NCBI RefSeq assembly: GCF_003841485.1
Contig: NZ_REFY01000002.1
Coordinates: forward strand, 248,001-312,000
Reading direction: 5' to 3'
Length of the DNA: 64,000 nt
Origin: Natrarchaeobius halalkaliphilus
GTDB lineage: Archaea; Halobacteriota; Halobacteria; Halobacteriales; Natrialbaceae
Shown here: piece by piece, positions 36,270 to 45,028 of the stretch
Position numbering within the stretch: position 1 is the stretch's first letter
How the letters are laid out: each line of letters opens with the position of its first letter
Notes under the pieces: generated by a model
Seen by the model: the letters and a program-made list of their open reading frames with translations, nothing else
Told to the model about the DNA's origin: nothing
Database searches by the model: none
Position numbers and translations under genes: made by a program

Positions 36270-38264
36270 TTACTCGGATGTCGCTGTGGCCTCGAAGAAC
36301 TCTCCGAGAATCGTTTTGAGTCCTTTCCGGAGATGCTGGTGCATCGTCGGCGGTGAAATGTTCATGCTGCTAGCGATTTCCTCGCCTGTGCGCTCACGTG
36401 GCCAATCGAAGAATCCACCGTAGTACGCGAGTCGAAGCGTCGTCAACTGTCGCTCGGTAAGCTCATCGAGGATGCGATCGTGTCGCTCCGCTGCTGTTCG
36501 AACCGGTCGGTCGACGTCTCGACGGGCCACGAGCTCCGTCTGGTCGTACACGCGACCGAGTGCATTCGAAATCTCCCTGACGTTTGCGCTCTGTGGAACC
36601 TCGATGAGACAGGTCCCGACGTCGCTTTCCACCACGACATCCCGGATGGTCACGCCGTGGTTCGTCAGCGTCCGAACGCCGGAGTCACGCAGGCGCAACT
36701 CGAGCGTACAGCCCTCGGTACCGTCCTGAACCAGTTGACACTCCTCGACGGATTCGTGTTCGTTGGCCGCTTCGAGAGCCGTTTCACCGTCGATTCCATC
36801 GATCGTCACGAACTGATACGTCCGTCCGCCGGTGGTCGTTCCCGCCCACTCGAGCGTACAGGAGCAGCCGTACTCCCTCGAGATATCGAACGAAAACGTC
36901 TCCCCACCGTTAATTCGAAACTCGAGTTCGACGACGCTATCCGCGAACAGCAGCTGTCGGTTCTTGATCGCCATGATCGTGAATCCGATCGTCTCACCGA
37001 GTAAGTCGAAACTCGTCTGCTCGCTATCGCTGAACGCGTCGGCACGGCCCGAAAGAACGGACAGAACGCCGTACGTCGTCTCGTTGTGGGTGATCGGAAC
37101 GGCGATAGCGGCCCGAATGCCGTCCTCTCGGGCAGCCCCCTGAAGTGGGTGTGGAAACGGTTCGCGCTCGAGAATACGGTTGATCGTCTGTATCTCACCG
37201 GTTCGTGCTGCTCGTCGGAACGGGCAGTCCGAACTGGACGTGGTCTCTCTCGCGCACGAGAGATATTCGGTCGCCCCGCCGGAACCGGTTCGATACGCGA
37301 GTTCGTCGTTGCCGGTCCACTCGGCTATCCAGGATCCGCAGTACAGCTCCGACTCGACGAGCTGATCGCAGACTCCTCGTTCGATCGCGTCGCGCCCGGG
37401 TGCATCGACCAGCGTCTCGATAACCTGTCTGACGACCGCATTGATACGATTGAGCGTCTCGAGTTGCGCCTGGCGCGAACGGAGTTCTCGCTCTCGATTC
37501 GCCCGCTCCGTGATGTCGCGTGCCAGCCAGATGACCGCCCGACGACCTTCGATCCACTCCTCGACTGGCACCACTCGAGCGTCGAACCGTCGGCAGCCGT
37601 CGGTCGTCTCCAGATCGTACTCGATCGACTGTACGTTCCCGGTCCTGAGCGTCCGATCGACACAGTCCTGCAACGACGCTGCGGTTTCGTCGGGAACGAA
37701 CTCGGTGAGGTTCATCCCGACCAGACTGTCGGCTGAAACCGAATACAGCCCCTCCGATCGCGCCCGAAATCTCGCCTCGAGACACGTCCCGTCCTCCCCG
37801 ATGACGAACGCCTCGTCGGGCAGTTCGTTCGCGAGAATGCGACGGAAATCACCGTCTGGATCACGCGCTGATCTCCCCGTCGTTCGGATCGGCTCGAGGA
37901 TCCGAGCGACTGCCTCGTCGCTCCCGGCCGAAACGTAGTCGGTCGCTCCACCTCGAAGCGCTGCCGTTGCGAGAGCTTCACTGCCCCGCTCTGGGACCAC
38001 GACGATCGGCAGATCGATCGCCATCGACCGAACGAGATCGACGCGGTCGCGGAGGACATCGGGGTCATCGATCTCGAAAACGACGCCTACCGGACAGTTC
38101 GCTTCGAGTACCGTCTCGAGTTCGTCGACCGAAATCGACCGCACTCGAGCCGTCGTCTCCTCACGCAGCCTACTTGACAGGCGACTTTCCCCCGCTCGCT
38201 CTCCAGATACGAGAACGATCAACTCGCTTCGAGTCTCGTTGTTCATACCATCGATTGTATCCAT
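36270..38264 (-). CDS. PAS/GAF-containing HTH-10 (Bat-type) regulator
   Basis: 664 aa from ATG 38264 (ATG 38246 also possible); a GTATATAC box near 38314-38322 supports these over the longer frame. Layout: a receiver-like N-terminal domain (SELIVLVSGERAGESRLSSR, LPIVVVPERG) lacking a clear phospho-Asp context, a PAS domain (about 140-260, ending WLARDITERANRERELRSR), a GAF domain (290-430, AIAVPITHNETTYGVLSVLS), the BAT middle region with VVELEFRINGGETFSFDISR, and the C-terminal HTH-10 (LTERQLTTLRLAYYGGFFDW, EIASSMNISPPTMHQHLRKG). A one-component sensor-regulator; its signal is unknown. Confidence 0.9.
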   Translation of the reverse strand: MDTIDGMNNETRSELIVLVSGERAGESRLSSRLREETTARVRSISVDELETVLEANCPVGVVFEIDDPDVLRDRVDLVRSMAIDLPIVVVPERGSEALATAALRGGATDYVSAGSDEAVARILEPIRTTGRSARDPDGDFRRILANELPDEAFVIGEDGTCLEARFRARSEGLYSVSADSLVGMNLTEFVPDETAASLQDCVDRTLRTGNVQSIEYDLETTDGCRRFDARVVPVEEWIEGRRAVIWLARDITERANRERELRSRQAQLETLNRINAVVRQVIETLVDAPGRDAIERGVCDQLVESELYCGSWIAEWTGNDELAYRTGSGGATEYLSCARETTSSSDCPFRRAARTGEIQTINRILEREPFPHPLQGAAREDGIRAAIAVPITHNETTYGVLSVLSGRADAFSDSEQTSFDLLGETIGFTIMAIKNRQLLFADSVVELEFRINGGETFSFDISREYGCSCTLEWAGTTTGGRTYQFVTIDGIDGETALEAANEHESVEECQLVQDGTEGCTLELRLRDSGVRTLTNHGVTIRDVVVESDVGTCLIEVPQSANVREISNALGRVYDQTELVARRDVDRPVRTAAERHDRILDELTERQLTTLRLAYYGGFFDWPRERTGEEIASSMNISPPTMHQHLRKGLKTILGEFFEATATSE

Positions 38265-38489
38265 GTGTTTCGATATCGACGAACGACCGCGCTGACAGAC
38301 CGCGCTCTCTTTCTGTATATACCTGTCTCGTGTAATTAAAAAACTGGTGGCACATGGACCCGAACGCCCGGCCCAGGAGAATACTGTGGGCACACCGGGA
38401 CGCTCGAGCGGATCGTTACCGTCAGCTCTCGACGAACGCTCCGGCCGAAAACGACCGCTCCTGGTGAAGGCGAATAGTCCCGATCGAAG

Positions 38490-38741
38490 CTACAGTTCAC
38501 CCTGTTCTTTGAGATCCTCGATGATGTCGTCGACGAACGTTTCCACGTCGTCGTACGGGAAGTCACCACCCGACGTCTTCGTATTCAGTTCCATCGCCGT
38601 CATCGAGAACTCCCCGGACTCGAACGACGTTCCAGGCCCGTTCGGAAGCGCTGGAACGAGATCCATCGGACTCGAAATCGGATACTCTGCGCCTTCGAAC
38701 GCCTCGATCATCTGCTCGCGGATGTCGGTTTCGTCTACCAT
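38490..38741 (-). CDS. MTH865-family protein
   Basis: 83 aa from ATG 38741. MVDETDIREQMIEAFEGAEY, then ISSPMDLVPALPNGPGTSFE, SGEFSMTAMELN and DFPYDDVETFVDDIIEDL match the small EF-hand-like MTH865 family, which has a known fold but no known function. It shares its upstream region with the ribbon-helix-helix gene in the opposite direction. Confidence 0.85.
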   Translation of the reverse strand: MVDETDIREQMIEAFEGAEYPISSPMDLVPALPNGPGTSFESGEFSMTAMELNTKTSGGDFPYDDVETFVDDIIEDLKEQGEL

Positions 38742-38884
38742 CGCCTCTCCGTTACACACGATAAATAATAAATTTGCAGGTAGTTGCTTTTTGCTCGGGA
38801 GTCAAACGACAACCCGGGAACACCACACCGATCACGTGTACACCTCCGAAACAATAAATAGTGAGTAGTGCTGAATTTCGGGGC

Positions 38885-39274
38885 ATGGCGAAAGATACCG
38901 TCAGATATCCCGACGAAGTCGTCGAGGAGATCGACACTCTCGTCCAAGACGGTATGTTCGAAAGTAAATCCGAGTTCTACCGGTTCTCCGCGGAGTACGT
39001 TCTGACGCTCGTCAATCCGGATCACGACGTGAAGACGTTCAATTACGACGAAATCAAGACCGAACTCGACATCTCCGACGCCGACCACGGAAAAGCCCTG
39101 GGTACGGACGGCGGAACCTTTTTCCTAGATGCCGTTATCACCGTCCGAAAACAGGGACTCCGCGGCAACTACGAGGCCGCAGAGCGGTTCATCGACACCC
39201 ATTACGATGCAACCGATCAGGAGTGTATCATCCTCGAGGAACTGCTCGGAACCTACCGAAACGGACCGGAGTGA
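38885..39274 (+). CDS. Ribbon-helix-helix (CopG/CdrS-like) DNA-binding protein
   Basis: 129 aa from ATG 38885. The N-terminal 45 residues are an RHH domain: [36 protein letters not shown]. The start resembles the haloarchaeal cell-division regulators CdrS/CdrL, but ftsZ2 is not adjacent, so I do not assign that role. The remaining 80 residues are an acidic region ending [13 protein letters not shown]. Its last 22 bp overlap the 3' end of the cobyric acid synthase gene on the other strand. Confidence 0.8.
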   Translation: MAKDTVRYPDEVVEEIDTLVQDGMFESKSEFYRFSAEYVLTLVNPDHDVKTFNYDEIKTELDISDADHGKALGTDGGTFFLDAVITVRKQGLRGNYEAAERFIDTHYDATDQECIILEELLGTYRNGPE

Positions 39275-40902
39275 TCGAACGGCTCTCCGAGCGCCTCGAG
39301 ATCGATGTGTTCGCGGACGAGCGCTGCGGCCCGGTCGTACGGAGTCGACCCGCGTGCAGCCTCGGCGTTCGATTCGTCCTCCGAATCGCCCGCGTTCTGT
39401 CGGTCGATTCCCGCGCTTTCGGCGATGGAGTCGAGAACAGCCGTTCGAACGGAATCGTCGTCGAACAGTCCGTGGAGATACGTCCCGAGTACCGATCCAC
39501 ACGCTACGCTCGAGTCGCCAAGCGGACGCGAGACGGATTCGTCTTCGAGCACCGTCGTTCGGCCCGCGTGAATCTCGTAACCGGTGACGGAACCCTTCGC
39601 ACCGAACAGAAGCGACGTCGCGTCTTCGTCGATCGAGACCGTCGTTCGCTCGAGTGACTTTTTCGCGACGAAGCGGGTCTCGACCGGCAACAATCCCAGT
39701 CCCCGTACAACGTCGTCGGAACCGGTCCCCTCGAGTGATGCGTTCGTGATCCGCTCGCCCAGTAGCTGGTAGCCCCCACAGAGGCCGATAATCGGTCCGG
39801 AAAACGAGTGGAGTGCGTCCTCGTACCCGGCCGTTCGAAGCGCCAGCAGGTCGTCGACGGTATTCTTCGTCCCGGGCAGAACCACGGCGTCCGCGTCGAC
39901 CGCAGCCAGTGGATCGGGGCGCTCGTCCGTTCGGCCCGTCGCCGGCTCGGTTCCGTCGCTGTCGTCGACCGGGACGTAGATCACGGAGACGCCGGGCTCG
40001 GCTGCGAGCGCCTCGAGATCGGTCGCATTCGAGATGCGCGGCAGCCGGGGAACGGCGATTCGGAGCCGGCGCTCATCGGGGACGCCGTCGTCGTCCCCGA
40101 CGACGCCGCACTCGCCCGGGCCGGGCAGCGAAACGCTGTCTTCCTCGGGGAGTCCCGGATCGTCGTAGGGAACCACGCCGAGTATCGGAACGCCCGCTCG
40201 CGACTCGATCTCCTCGATTCCGGGCTCGAGCAACGAGGGATCGCCGCGGAATTTCGTGATAACCGCCCCGATCACGCGGTCTCGTAGCGAGTCGGGCAAC
40301 AGTTCGATCGTTCCGTAGAGGCTGGCGAAGGCCCCGCCGCGTTCGATGTCGACGAGCAGGAGGACGTCGGCGTCCGCAAAGCGGGCGGTTTCGACGTTCG
40401 CCAGGTCGCGGTCGTGGAGGTTGATCTCCGCGATACTCCCCGCGCCCTCGGCCACGATCACGTCGTGGTCGGCCGCGAGCCGTCGGTAGGACTCCTCGGC
40501 AGCCTCGCGAGCGACGTCCCAGTACGCCTCGTAGTACTGACCGGCGCGAACGTGTTCGTGCGCCCGTCCCTGAACGACGAGTTGGCTCTCCCCGCCACCG
40601 CGAGGCTTCAACAGAACCGGGTTACAGTCCGTCGTCGGTGTGGTCCGTGCGGCTCGAGCCTGTACGAACTGAGAGACGCCGATCTCGCCCCACTGATCGA
40701 CGCGCTCGCGCGCATCCGCCTCTTCGGTTTCGTTTCCGGGACCGTCCGGTCGAACGACGACGCGAGCGTTATTGCTCATATTCTGTGCCTTGAACGGAGC
40801 GACGGCGACGGTTCGGTCGGCAAGCAGCCGACAGAGTCCGGCGGCGATCGTCGATTTTCCCACGTGGCTCGCCGTCCCCGCAACGAGGAGAGTCCGTGTC
40901 AT
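39253..40902 (-). CDS. cbiP: Cobyric acid synthase
   Basis: 549 aa from ATG 40902. The N-terminal dethiobiotin-synthetase-like domain has the P-loop [10 protein letters not shown] at 9-18, [29 protein letters not shown] and [15 protein letters not shown]. The C-terminal class-I glutamine amidotransferase has the nucleophile Cys in [15 protein letters not shown] and the His of [11 protein letters not shown]. It amidates four side chains of adenosylcobyrinic acid diamide in cobalamin synthesis. An extra acidic insert ([18 protein letters not shown]) precedes the C-terminus. CobO is encoded about 450 bp upstream. Confidence 0.93.
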   Translation of the reverse strand: MTRTLLVAGTASHVGKSTIAAGLCRLLADRTVAVAPFKAQNMSNNARVVVRPDGPGNETEEADARERVDQWGEIGVSQFVQARAARTTPTTDCNPVLLKPRGGGESQLVVQGRAHEHVRAGQYYEAYWDVAREAAEESYRRLAADHDVIVAEGAGSIAEINLHDRDLANVETARFADADVLLLVDIERGGAFASLYGTIELLPDSLRDRVIGAVITKFRGDPSLLEPGIEEIESRAGVPILGVVPYDDPGLPEEDSVSLPGPGECGVVGDDDGVPDERRLRIAVPRLPRISNATDLEALAAEPGVSVIYVPVDDSDGTEPATGRTDERPDPLAAVDADAVVLPGTKNTVDDLLALRTAGYEDALHSFSGPIIGLCGGYQLLGERITNASLEGTGSDDVVRGLGLLPVETRFVAKKSLERTTVSIDEDATSLLFGAKGSVTGYEIHAGRTTVLEDESVSRPLGDSSVACGSVLGTYLHGLFDDDSVRTAVLDSIAESAGIDRQNAGDSEDESNAEAARGSTPYDRAAALVREHIDLEALGEPFDHSGPFR

Positions 40903-40965
40903 CCGCGTAGTGAGCACTCACTCGCACGGGGCTATCGTCCTATCGGTTCACCGTGGTGAGAACGA

Positions 40966-41193
40966 TCACCCCTCGTCATCGCCACGAATCGGTGGCTCTC
41001 CGTCCTCGAACGCGACCGCTTCGCCCGCGTGGGGCTCGATGTGACTCAGGATCTCGTGTGGAACGTAGCCGATGTTGTAGCCGTTTTCGTCGTGCAAGAC
41101 GATACCGTAGTCGTATTCTCGAAAGTCGAAACAGTTGATCTCTTCGTAGGTGTTTCCGGGTTTGTAGACGACTTTCACGGATTCGCTCTCCAC
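40966..41193 (-). CDS. Small conserved-looking protein of unknown function
   Basis: 75 aa from GTG 41193 (GTG 41178 possible). Sequence VKVVYKPGNTYEEINCFDFR, EYDYGIVLHDENGYNIGYVP, EILSHIEPH: a small beta-rich, acidic protein with a single Cys. It sits between cobO and cbiP, all on the minus strand, so it may share the cobalamin transcript. I do not recognise the family. Confidence 0.65.
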   Translation of the reverse strand: MESESVKVVYKPGNTYEEINCFDFREYDYGIVLHDENGYNIGYVPHEILSHIEPHAGEAVAFEDGEPPIRGDDEG

Positions 41194-41351
41194 GTCCGAA
41201 CACGTTTCGGAACAGCTTGCGTTTGCAAGGCCCAGCTCGAGCGCACGACCGCGGGTCGCCCGACACGCCCTCGAGCGCCATACGTCTGCTGTAGCGATTC
41301 ACCGCCCACACGGGTCGCGAATACGTCGGAACTGACGGACAACAGCCCGTC

Positions 41352-42041
41352 TCAGTACTCGGTTCCCCGTCGCGCTCGCTGGCCCTCGTCGATCGGATGT
41401 TTCTGCTTTCGAACGTTCGTCACGAGATCCGCTCGCTCCTCGAGATAGGTTGGTTCGGCGTGGCTCCCTGACAACACCAACTCGAGGTCGTTCGGCTTCG
41501 TCTCGATCAGTTCGAGTACGTCGGCCTCCGCGAGCAGTCCCTGATCGACGGCATAGAGGATTTCGTCGAGTACAAGCATGTGAACCCCCGCCTCGGGCGG
41601 TCCATCGAGATCGAACGCCGTCCCGAGATCGGCCTCGGACGCCGCCTCGAGCAACTCGTGGGCTCGCTCGAGGCCGGCCCGCGCCTTGTCCTCGTGACCG
41701 GCCTCGTCGCTGCCGTCTGCCATCCCGTGCCAGCCGTAGTGGCCGAGGTTCTCGTAACTGATCCCCGGAAGCGCCTCGATCGCGTTGTACTCGCCCCGAA
41801 CCGCTTCGACGCTCGAGGCACCGCCTTTCATGAACTGGAGGACGTGAACACGATAGCCGTGGCCCGCCGCGCGTACCCCCATCCCGAGCGTCGCCGTCGT
41901 TTTCCCTTTCCCGTCGCCCCACCAAACCTGGACGAGTCCGAACTCCTCCGGTGCCGACGGATCGATCCGTTCGGCCGTCGGCGTTCGTCCCTGTCCGGGC
42001 GTGTTCTCGAGGGTCGCGTCGCGACTCTGATCCTCGCTCAT
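41352..42041 (-). CDS. cobO: Cob(I)yrinic acid a,c-diamide adenosyltransferase (CobO/BtuR type)
   Basis: 229 aa from ATG 42041. P-loop GDGKGKTTATLGMGVRAAGH near residue 42, FMKGGASSVEAVRGEYNAIE, a DE pair in MLVLDEILYAVDQGLL, and ELVLSGSHAEPTYLEERADL, the typical end of CobO/BtuR. It transfers the adenosyl group of ATP to cob(I)yrinate. The N-terminal 35 residues are a disordered acidic tail. Confidence 0.92.
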   Translation of the reverse strand: MSEDQSRDATLENTPGQGRTPTAERIDPSAPEEFGLVQVWWGDGKGKTTATLGMGVRAAGHGYRVHVLQFMKGGASSVEAVRGEYNAIEALPGISYENLGHYGWHGMADGSDEAGHEDKARAGLERAHELLEAASEADLGTAFDLDGPPEAGVHMLVLDEILYAVDQGLLAEADVLELIETKPNDLELVLSGSHAEPTYLEERADLVTNVRKQKHPIDEGQRARRGTEY

Positions 42042-42175
42042 ACGGAAGCCGTCGATCCGATCGCACATGTAGTTGTTCGTCCCCGCCGCTCACTCGGGTT
42101 CAGGAGGAAGATCGCATAACGCCGAAACCGTACCGAACGGTCGTACTCCGGAAACTGAGACTGGATCGGTCTCCG

Positions 42176-42709
42176 TCAGTGGTCCGTCGACACGCGCTCA
42201 TCGAACGTCTCCCGGACCTTCTCGACCTTCGGGGCCGCGTGCATCCTGCAGTAGGCATCAGTCGGGTTCTTTTCGAAGTAGTTCTGGTGGTACTCCTCGG
42301 CTTCGTAAAACTCCTCGAGCGGTTCGATTTCCGTGACGATCCCGTCGTAAACGCCGGTACGTTCGAGTTCGTCGACGAACGCCGTCGCGGTCTCGAGTTG
42401 GCCCTCGTCGTGCGTGTAGATCGCAGATCGGTACTGAGAGCCGACGTCCGGTCCCTGACGGTTCGGCGTCGTCGGATCGTGGATCGTCATGAACACCTCG
42501 AGCAGATCCGCGTACTCGATTCGATCCGGATCGTACTCGAGCTGGACGACCTCCGCGTGGCCAGTCTCACCCGAGCAGACCGCCCGGTACGTCGGATCCT
42601 CGGTGTAGCCGCCGGCGTATCCCGAGGTCGCTGATTCGACGCCCTCGAGCTCTTCGAAGGCCGCTTCGACGCACCAGAAACAGCCGCCGCCGAACGTGGC
42701 TCGTTCCAT
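42176..42709 (-). CDS. msrA: Peptide-methionine (S)-S-oxide reductase
   Basis: 177 aa from ATG 42709, normal length. GGGCFWCVEAAFEELEGV carries the catalytic Cys (residue 10) in the GCFWC motif, followed by GYAGGYTEDPTYRAVCSGET, GHAEVVQLEYDPD and EEYHQNYFEKNPTDAYCRMH. It repairs oxidised methionine and fits with the catalase as oxidative-stress defence. The MsrB partner is not here. Confidence 0.94.
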   Translation of the reverse strand: MERATFGGGCFWCVEAAFEELEGVESATSGYAGGYTEDPTYRAVCSGETGHAEVVQLEYDPDRIEYADLLEVFMTIHDPTTPNRQGPDVGSQYRSAIYTHDEGQLETATAFVDELERTGVYDGIVTEIEPLEEFYEAEEYHQNYFEKNPTDAYCRMHAAPKVEKVRETFDERVSTDH

Positions 42710-42776
42710 GTCCCGTCGTAAGCGACGCCGGAGGAAAGGTGTGACGGGGAGCGACGCGTCCCGTCGTCGGTCGGCG

Positions 42777-43442
42777 CTACCGGCCGCCGATCGTCCACCG
42801 CAGCAACGCACCGTCGTCCAGCCGCCGAACGGACTCGAGTGCGAGCGTGGGAAACTCGTCGACGAATCCCTCGCCATCAGCGAGCGTCGGTGCGTCGCGT
42901 CCCCCGATCACCGTCGGACCGACGAACACCTGAAGCTCGTCGACCAGTCCGGCCTCGAACAGCGAGAAGATGAGTTCGCCGCCTCCCTCGACCATGAGCC
43001 GCTCGAGTCCCCGCGCTTCGAGCGCGGCGAACGCACGCAGGAGATCGACCCGGTCGTCGCCCGCGGTTACGAGTTCCGCGTGATTCTCGATTCCCATTCG
43101 GCTGTCGACGGGTGCGGCGTCGGTCACGCAGACGTACGTCGTCGCCGCGTCGTCGAGCACCGCGGCGTCCGTCGGCGTTCGGGCCGTCGAATCTACGACG
43201 ACGCGGGCAGGGTGTTCACTCTGTCCCTCCTCGAGACGCCGCCTGCAAAGCGTCTCGTCCTTGACGGTGAGATGCGGATCGTCCGCCAGCACCGTACCGA
43301 CGCCCACCACGACGGCGTCGCTATCAGCTCGAAGTTGATCGACGCGTTCGAAATCCGCGTCGCCGCTGATCACGATCTGATCGCGGCGTCTGGAGGAGAG
43401 CTTGCCGTCCGCGCTCATGGCGGCGTTGACGACGACGTGCAT
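42777..43442 (-). CDS. 2,5-diamino-6-ribosylamino-pyrimidinone 5'-phosphate reductase (RibD C-domain)
   Basis: 221 aa. MHVVVNAAMSADGKLSSRRR is the DHFR-like N-terminus of this family; DAVVVGVGTVLADDPHLTV, ARVVVDSTARTP, RLMVEGGGELIFSLFEAGLV and LQVFVGPTVIGGRDAPTLAD are the remaining motifs, including the substrate-binding EGG. It reduces the ribosylaminopyrimidine with NADPH in archaeal riboflavin (and so F420/FAD) synthesis. Convergent with nothing; monocistronic. Confidence 0.92.
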   Translation of the reverse strand: MHVVVNAAMSADGKLSSRRRDQIVISGDADFERVDQLRADSDAVVVGVGTVLADDPHLTVKDETLCRRRLEEGQSEHPARVVVDSTARTPTDAAVLDDAATTYVCVTDAAPVDSRMGIENHAELVTAGDDRVDLLRAFAALEARGLERLMVEGGGELIFSLFEAGLVDELQVFVGPTVIGGRDAPTLADGEGFVDEFPTLALESVRRLDDGALLRWTIGGR

Positions 43443-43640
43443 GGCGGTCCTTCGGTAGCCGCCCGGAAATACTGTTCGTCCGGATCGATGCGACGGTTCT
43501 CGGTGACCGGTCCGGATATCGTCGGGAGGGAACGCTCGCCAGTACCTCTGCCTCGAGTCACCAGTATCGATTAATGACGATCGGTTTTCCGTGAACGGTA
43601 GGTCTTTGTGTGTCTATCACATGGTGCCGAGTGCATCGAT

Positions 43641-43910
43641 ATGAAACCGTGCCACAACTGTCAGGCGGTCATCGACGAGTACATCCTCGACAAACAACTC
43701 GAACCCCTGCGCGAACTCACAGTCGACGACTTCAACCTCTGTGTCGACTGCGCGACCATCGTCCCCGGTGCGTGCATAGAGTGCAACGGCGCGGTCTACG
43801 TTCCGCGAGACGTAACCGTCACGCCCGATTTCTGTCCCGCGTGTCGATCCGACCACATCGAACGCTCGGGTTACGACCCCGGCTGGAATCTCGAGACCAC
43901 GTCAGTCTGA
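43641..43910 (+). CDS. Zinc-ribbon protein with four CxxC motifs
   Basis: 89 aa from ATG 43641. Four CxxC pairs, CHNC, CVDC, CIEC and CPAC, can bind two zinc ions, and the spacing alternates in a treble-clef-like way. No DNA-binding or enzymatic motif is seen. It is the last ordinary gene before the accessory stretch. Confidence 0.7.
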   Translation: MKPCHNCQAVIDEYILDKQLEPLRELTVDDFNLCVDCATIVPGACIECNGAVYVPRDVTVTPDFCPACRSDHIERSGYDPGWNLETTSV

Positions 43911-44063
43911 ACGGCACGCCTCCGTCCACGGCGTTCGTCCGAACCGAGAGGTAACACGTGCTTGAGGAGATCCTCACGGTAGCGATTCACTCGAAAAGCG
44001 CCTCGAGTCGTACCTCTCCGGGATCGTTCGTCAGACCTATTGAGCGATGCTGACTGATAGTAA

Positions 44064-44310
44064 TTAGGTCGAATCGTTACCGGTAAGATACGGCCAAATG
44101 CTTGGTTCGGTGATCGCGTTCACTCCTCGTGGGATGTAGTCTTTCAACGTTGAGAGATCAGGTGCGAGTCGATACTTGAACCACTCTCGCAACTGACCCA
44201 CCACCCTTCGACGGCGTTTAGCTCGGGAAGTTTCGACGGAAAGTACCATACTTCGATGATCGTCCCCACGCCGCACGGGATCGAAAACTGTCTCGACTTG
44301 GAGCAGGCCG
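44064..44310 (-). pseudogene. IS630-type DDE transposase remnant, frameshifted
   Basis: The C-terminal end of an IS630-family transposase. In one frame, just upstream, IIEVWYFPSKLPELNAVEGW is the conserved PELN-VE-W catalytic-Glu block. In the next frame the same protein continues as GQLREWFKYRLAPDLSTLKD, IPRGVNAITEPSIWPYLTGN and stops at 44064. A single-base change near 44195-44200 breaks the reading frame. The N-terminal two thirds are absent. It is a dead insertion-sequence fragment. Confidence 0.75.
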
Positions 44311-44416
44311 CTCACACATTTGGAACCGTTGGCTCGTTGAATCTCGCTGGCGCATCCCTCGTGAGCGTTATCGACTGCCTTGCTATGGAGGATTCCACAG
44401 CTCTACTTGACATCCT

Positions 44417-44436
44417 CCTCCGCGTTCACGCGGAGG
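44417..44436 (-). repeat. Right-end hairpin of the TnpB element
   Basis: CCTCCGCG-TTCA-CGCGGAGG, a perfect 8-bp stem with a 4-nt loop, lies 34 bp past the tnpB stop. Hairpins here are the right-end recognition structures of IS200/IS605-family elements and the 3' part of the guide RNA made from them. Flanking GACATCCTCC/GGAGGAATCC is typical of haloarchaeal copies. Confidence 0.6.
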
Positions 44437-44469
44437 AATCCCACGGTACCGCACCGCTGGATTGGGATA

Positions 44470-44859
44470 TTAGGGTTTACAGTCTACCACTTGTTCCTGC
44501 GGTTGGAATCCACTGGACAAGTCATGAAGGTAGACTCCGGGCTGTGCCAACCAGCCGGTACTCCTATCCCCACCCAAACTGGGTGCAGACTTGGAGTTAC
44601 TTTCCTTGTTGATGTTGAGACGGATGTTTTCCGCCCCGTTCACATCAGCGTTGAACGCCGCGTCACACGCCTCACAGACGTACAACCCGCGTTCAATACG
44701 CTGATTATCGTCTTCCGTACCGCACACACAACACGTCTTGCTCGTGTCGCGCTCTGGAACTTCTACGACTTCGATCCCCTCGACTTTCGCCTTGTAGGAG
44801 AGGATTTTCGCTCGATGGGTGCGGTGGACTTCCAACATTCTGAACGTCTGTATAATCAC
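44470..44859 (-). pseudogene. TnpB (IS200/IS605-type RNA-guided nuclease) C-terminal fragment
   Basis: Only about 120 residues remain of a normal roughly 400-aa TnpB. They begin in the helix before RuvC-III (FRMLEVHRTHRAKILSYKAK), then GIEVVEVPERDTSKTCCVCG and YVCEACDAAFNADVNGAENI, i.e. the four-Cys zinc finger and the last catalytic Asp (NADVNGA). The tail WLAQPGVYLHDLSSG ends as in intact haloarchaeal copies. RuvC-I/II are missing, so no nuclease can be made. Confidence 0.8.
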
Positions 44860-44953
44860 TTATACTCGCGCTTCTTGCAAAAGTTCGGATTGGAAACGCG
44901 GAATATCCGGGCCTGCCATCGGCGGTGGATTGTTGAGGAGGTGTCGGATTCAT

Positions 44954-44973
44954 CCTGACCCTAAAGGGCCAGG
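44954..44973 (-). repeat. Second, solo hairpin resembling an IS605 right end
   Basis: CCTGACCCTAAAGGGCCAGG can form an 8-9 bp stem with one G-U pair. Downstream on the minus strand the bases ATGAATCCGACA follow, as at haloarchaeal IS605 right ends. No tnpB is attached, so this is probably a relic end or a minimal (PATE/MITE-like) derivative. Confidence 0.4.
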
Positions 44974-45028
44974 TATTCTCCTCGATTCTGTATAAGAGCG
45001 AATTCGACCCAGTTGAACGCACTTGCTG

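Noticed and set aside
38885-39274. Naming the RHH gene cdrS
   Set aside because: The N-terminus is similar but ftsZ2 linkage is missing, so the name would be a guess.
44450-44475. A third copy of the tRNA-Gly 3' end (CGCTGGATTGGGATATT)
   Set aside because: Several mismatches to the 22-bp repeat; probably chance.
44256-44612. Plus-strand frame across the IS605 right end
   Set aside because: Opposite strand of the TnpB and IS630 remnants; no motif or start context.
44380-44958. 192-aa plus-strand frame
   Set aside because: Exact shadow of the TnpB fragment, whose zinc-finger motif is on the other strand.
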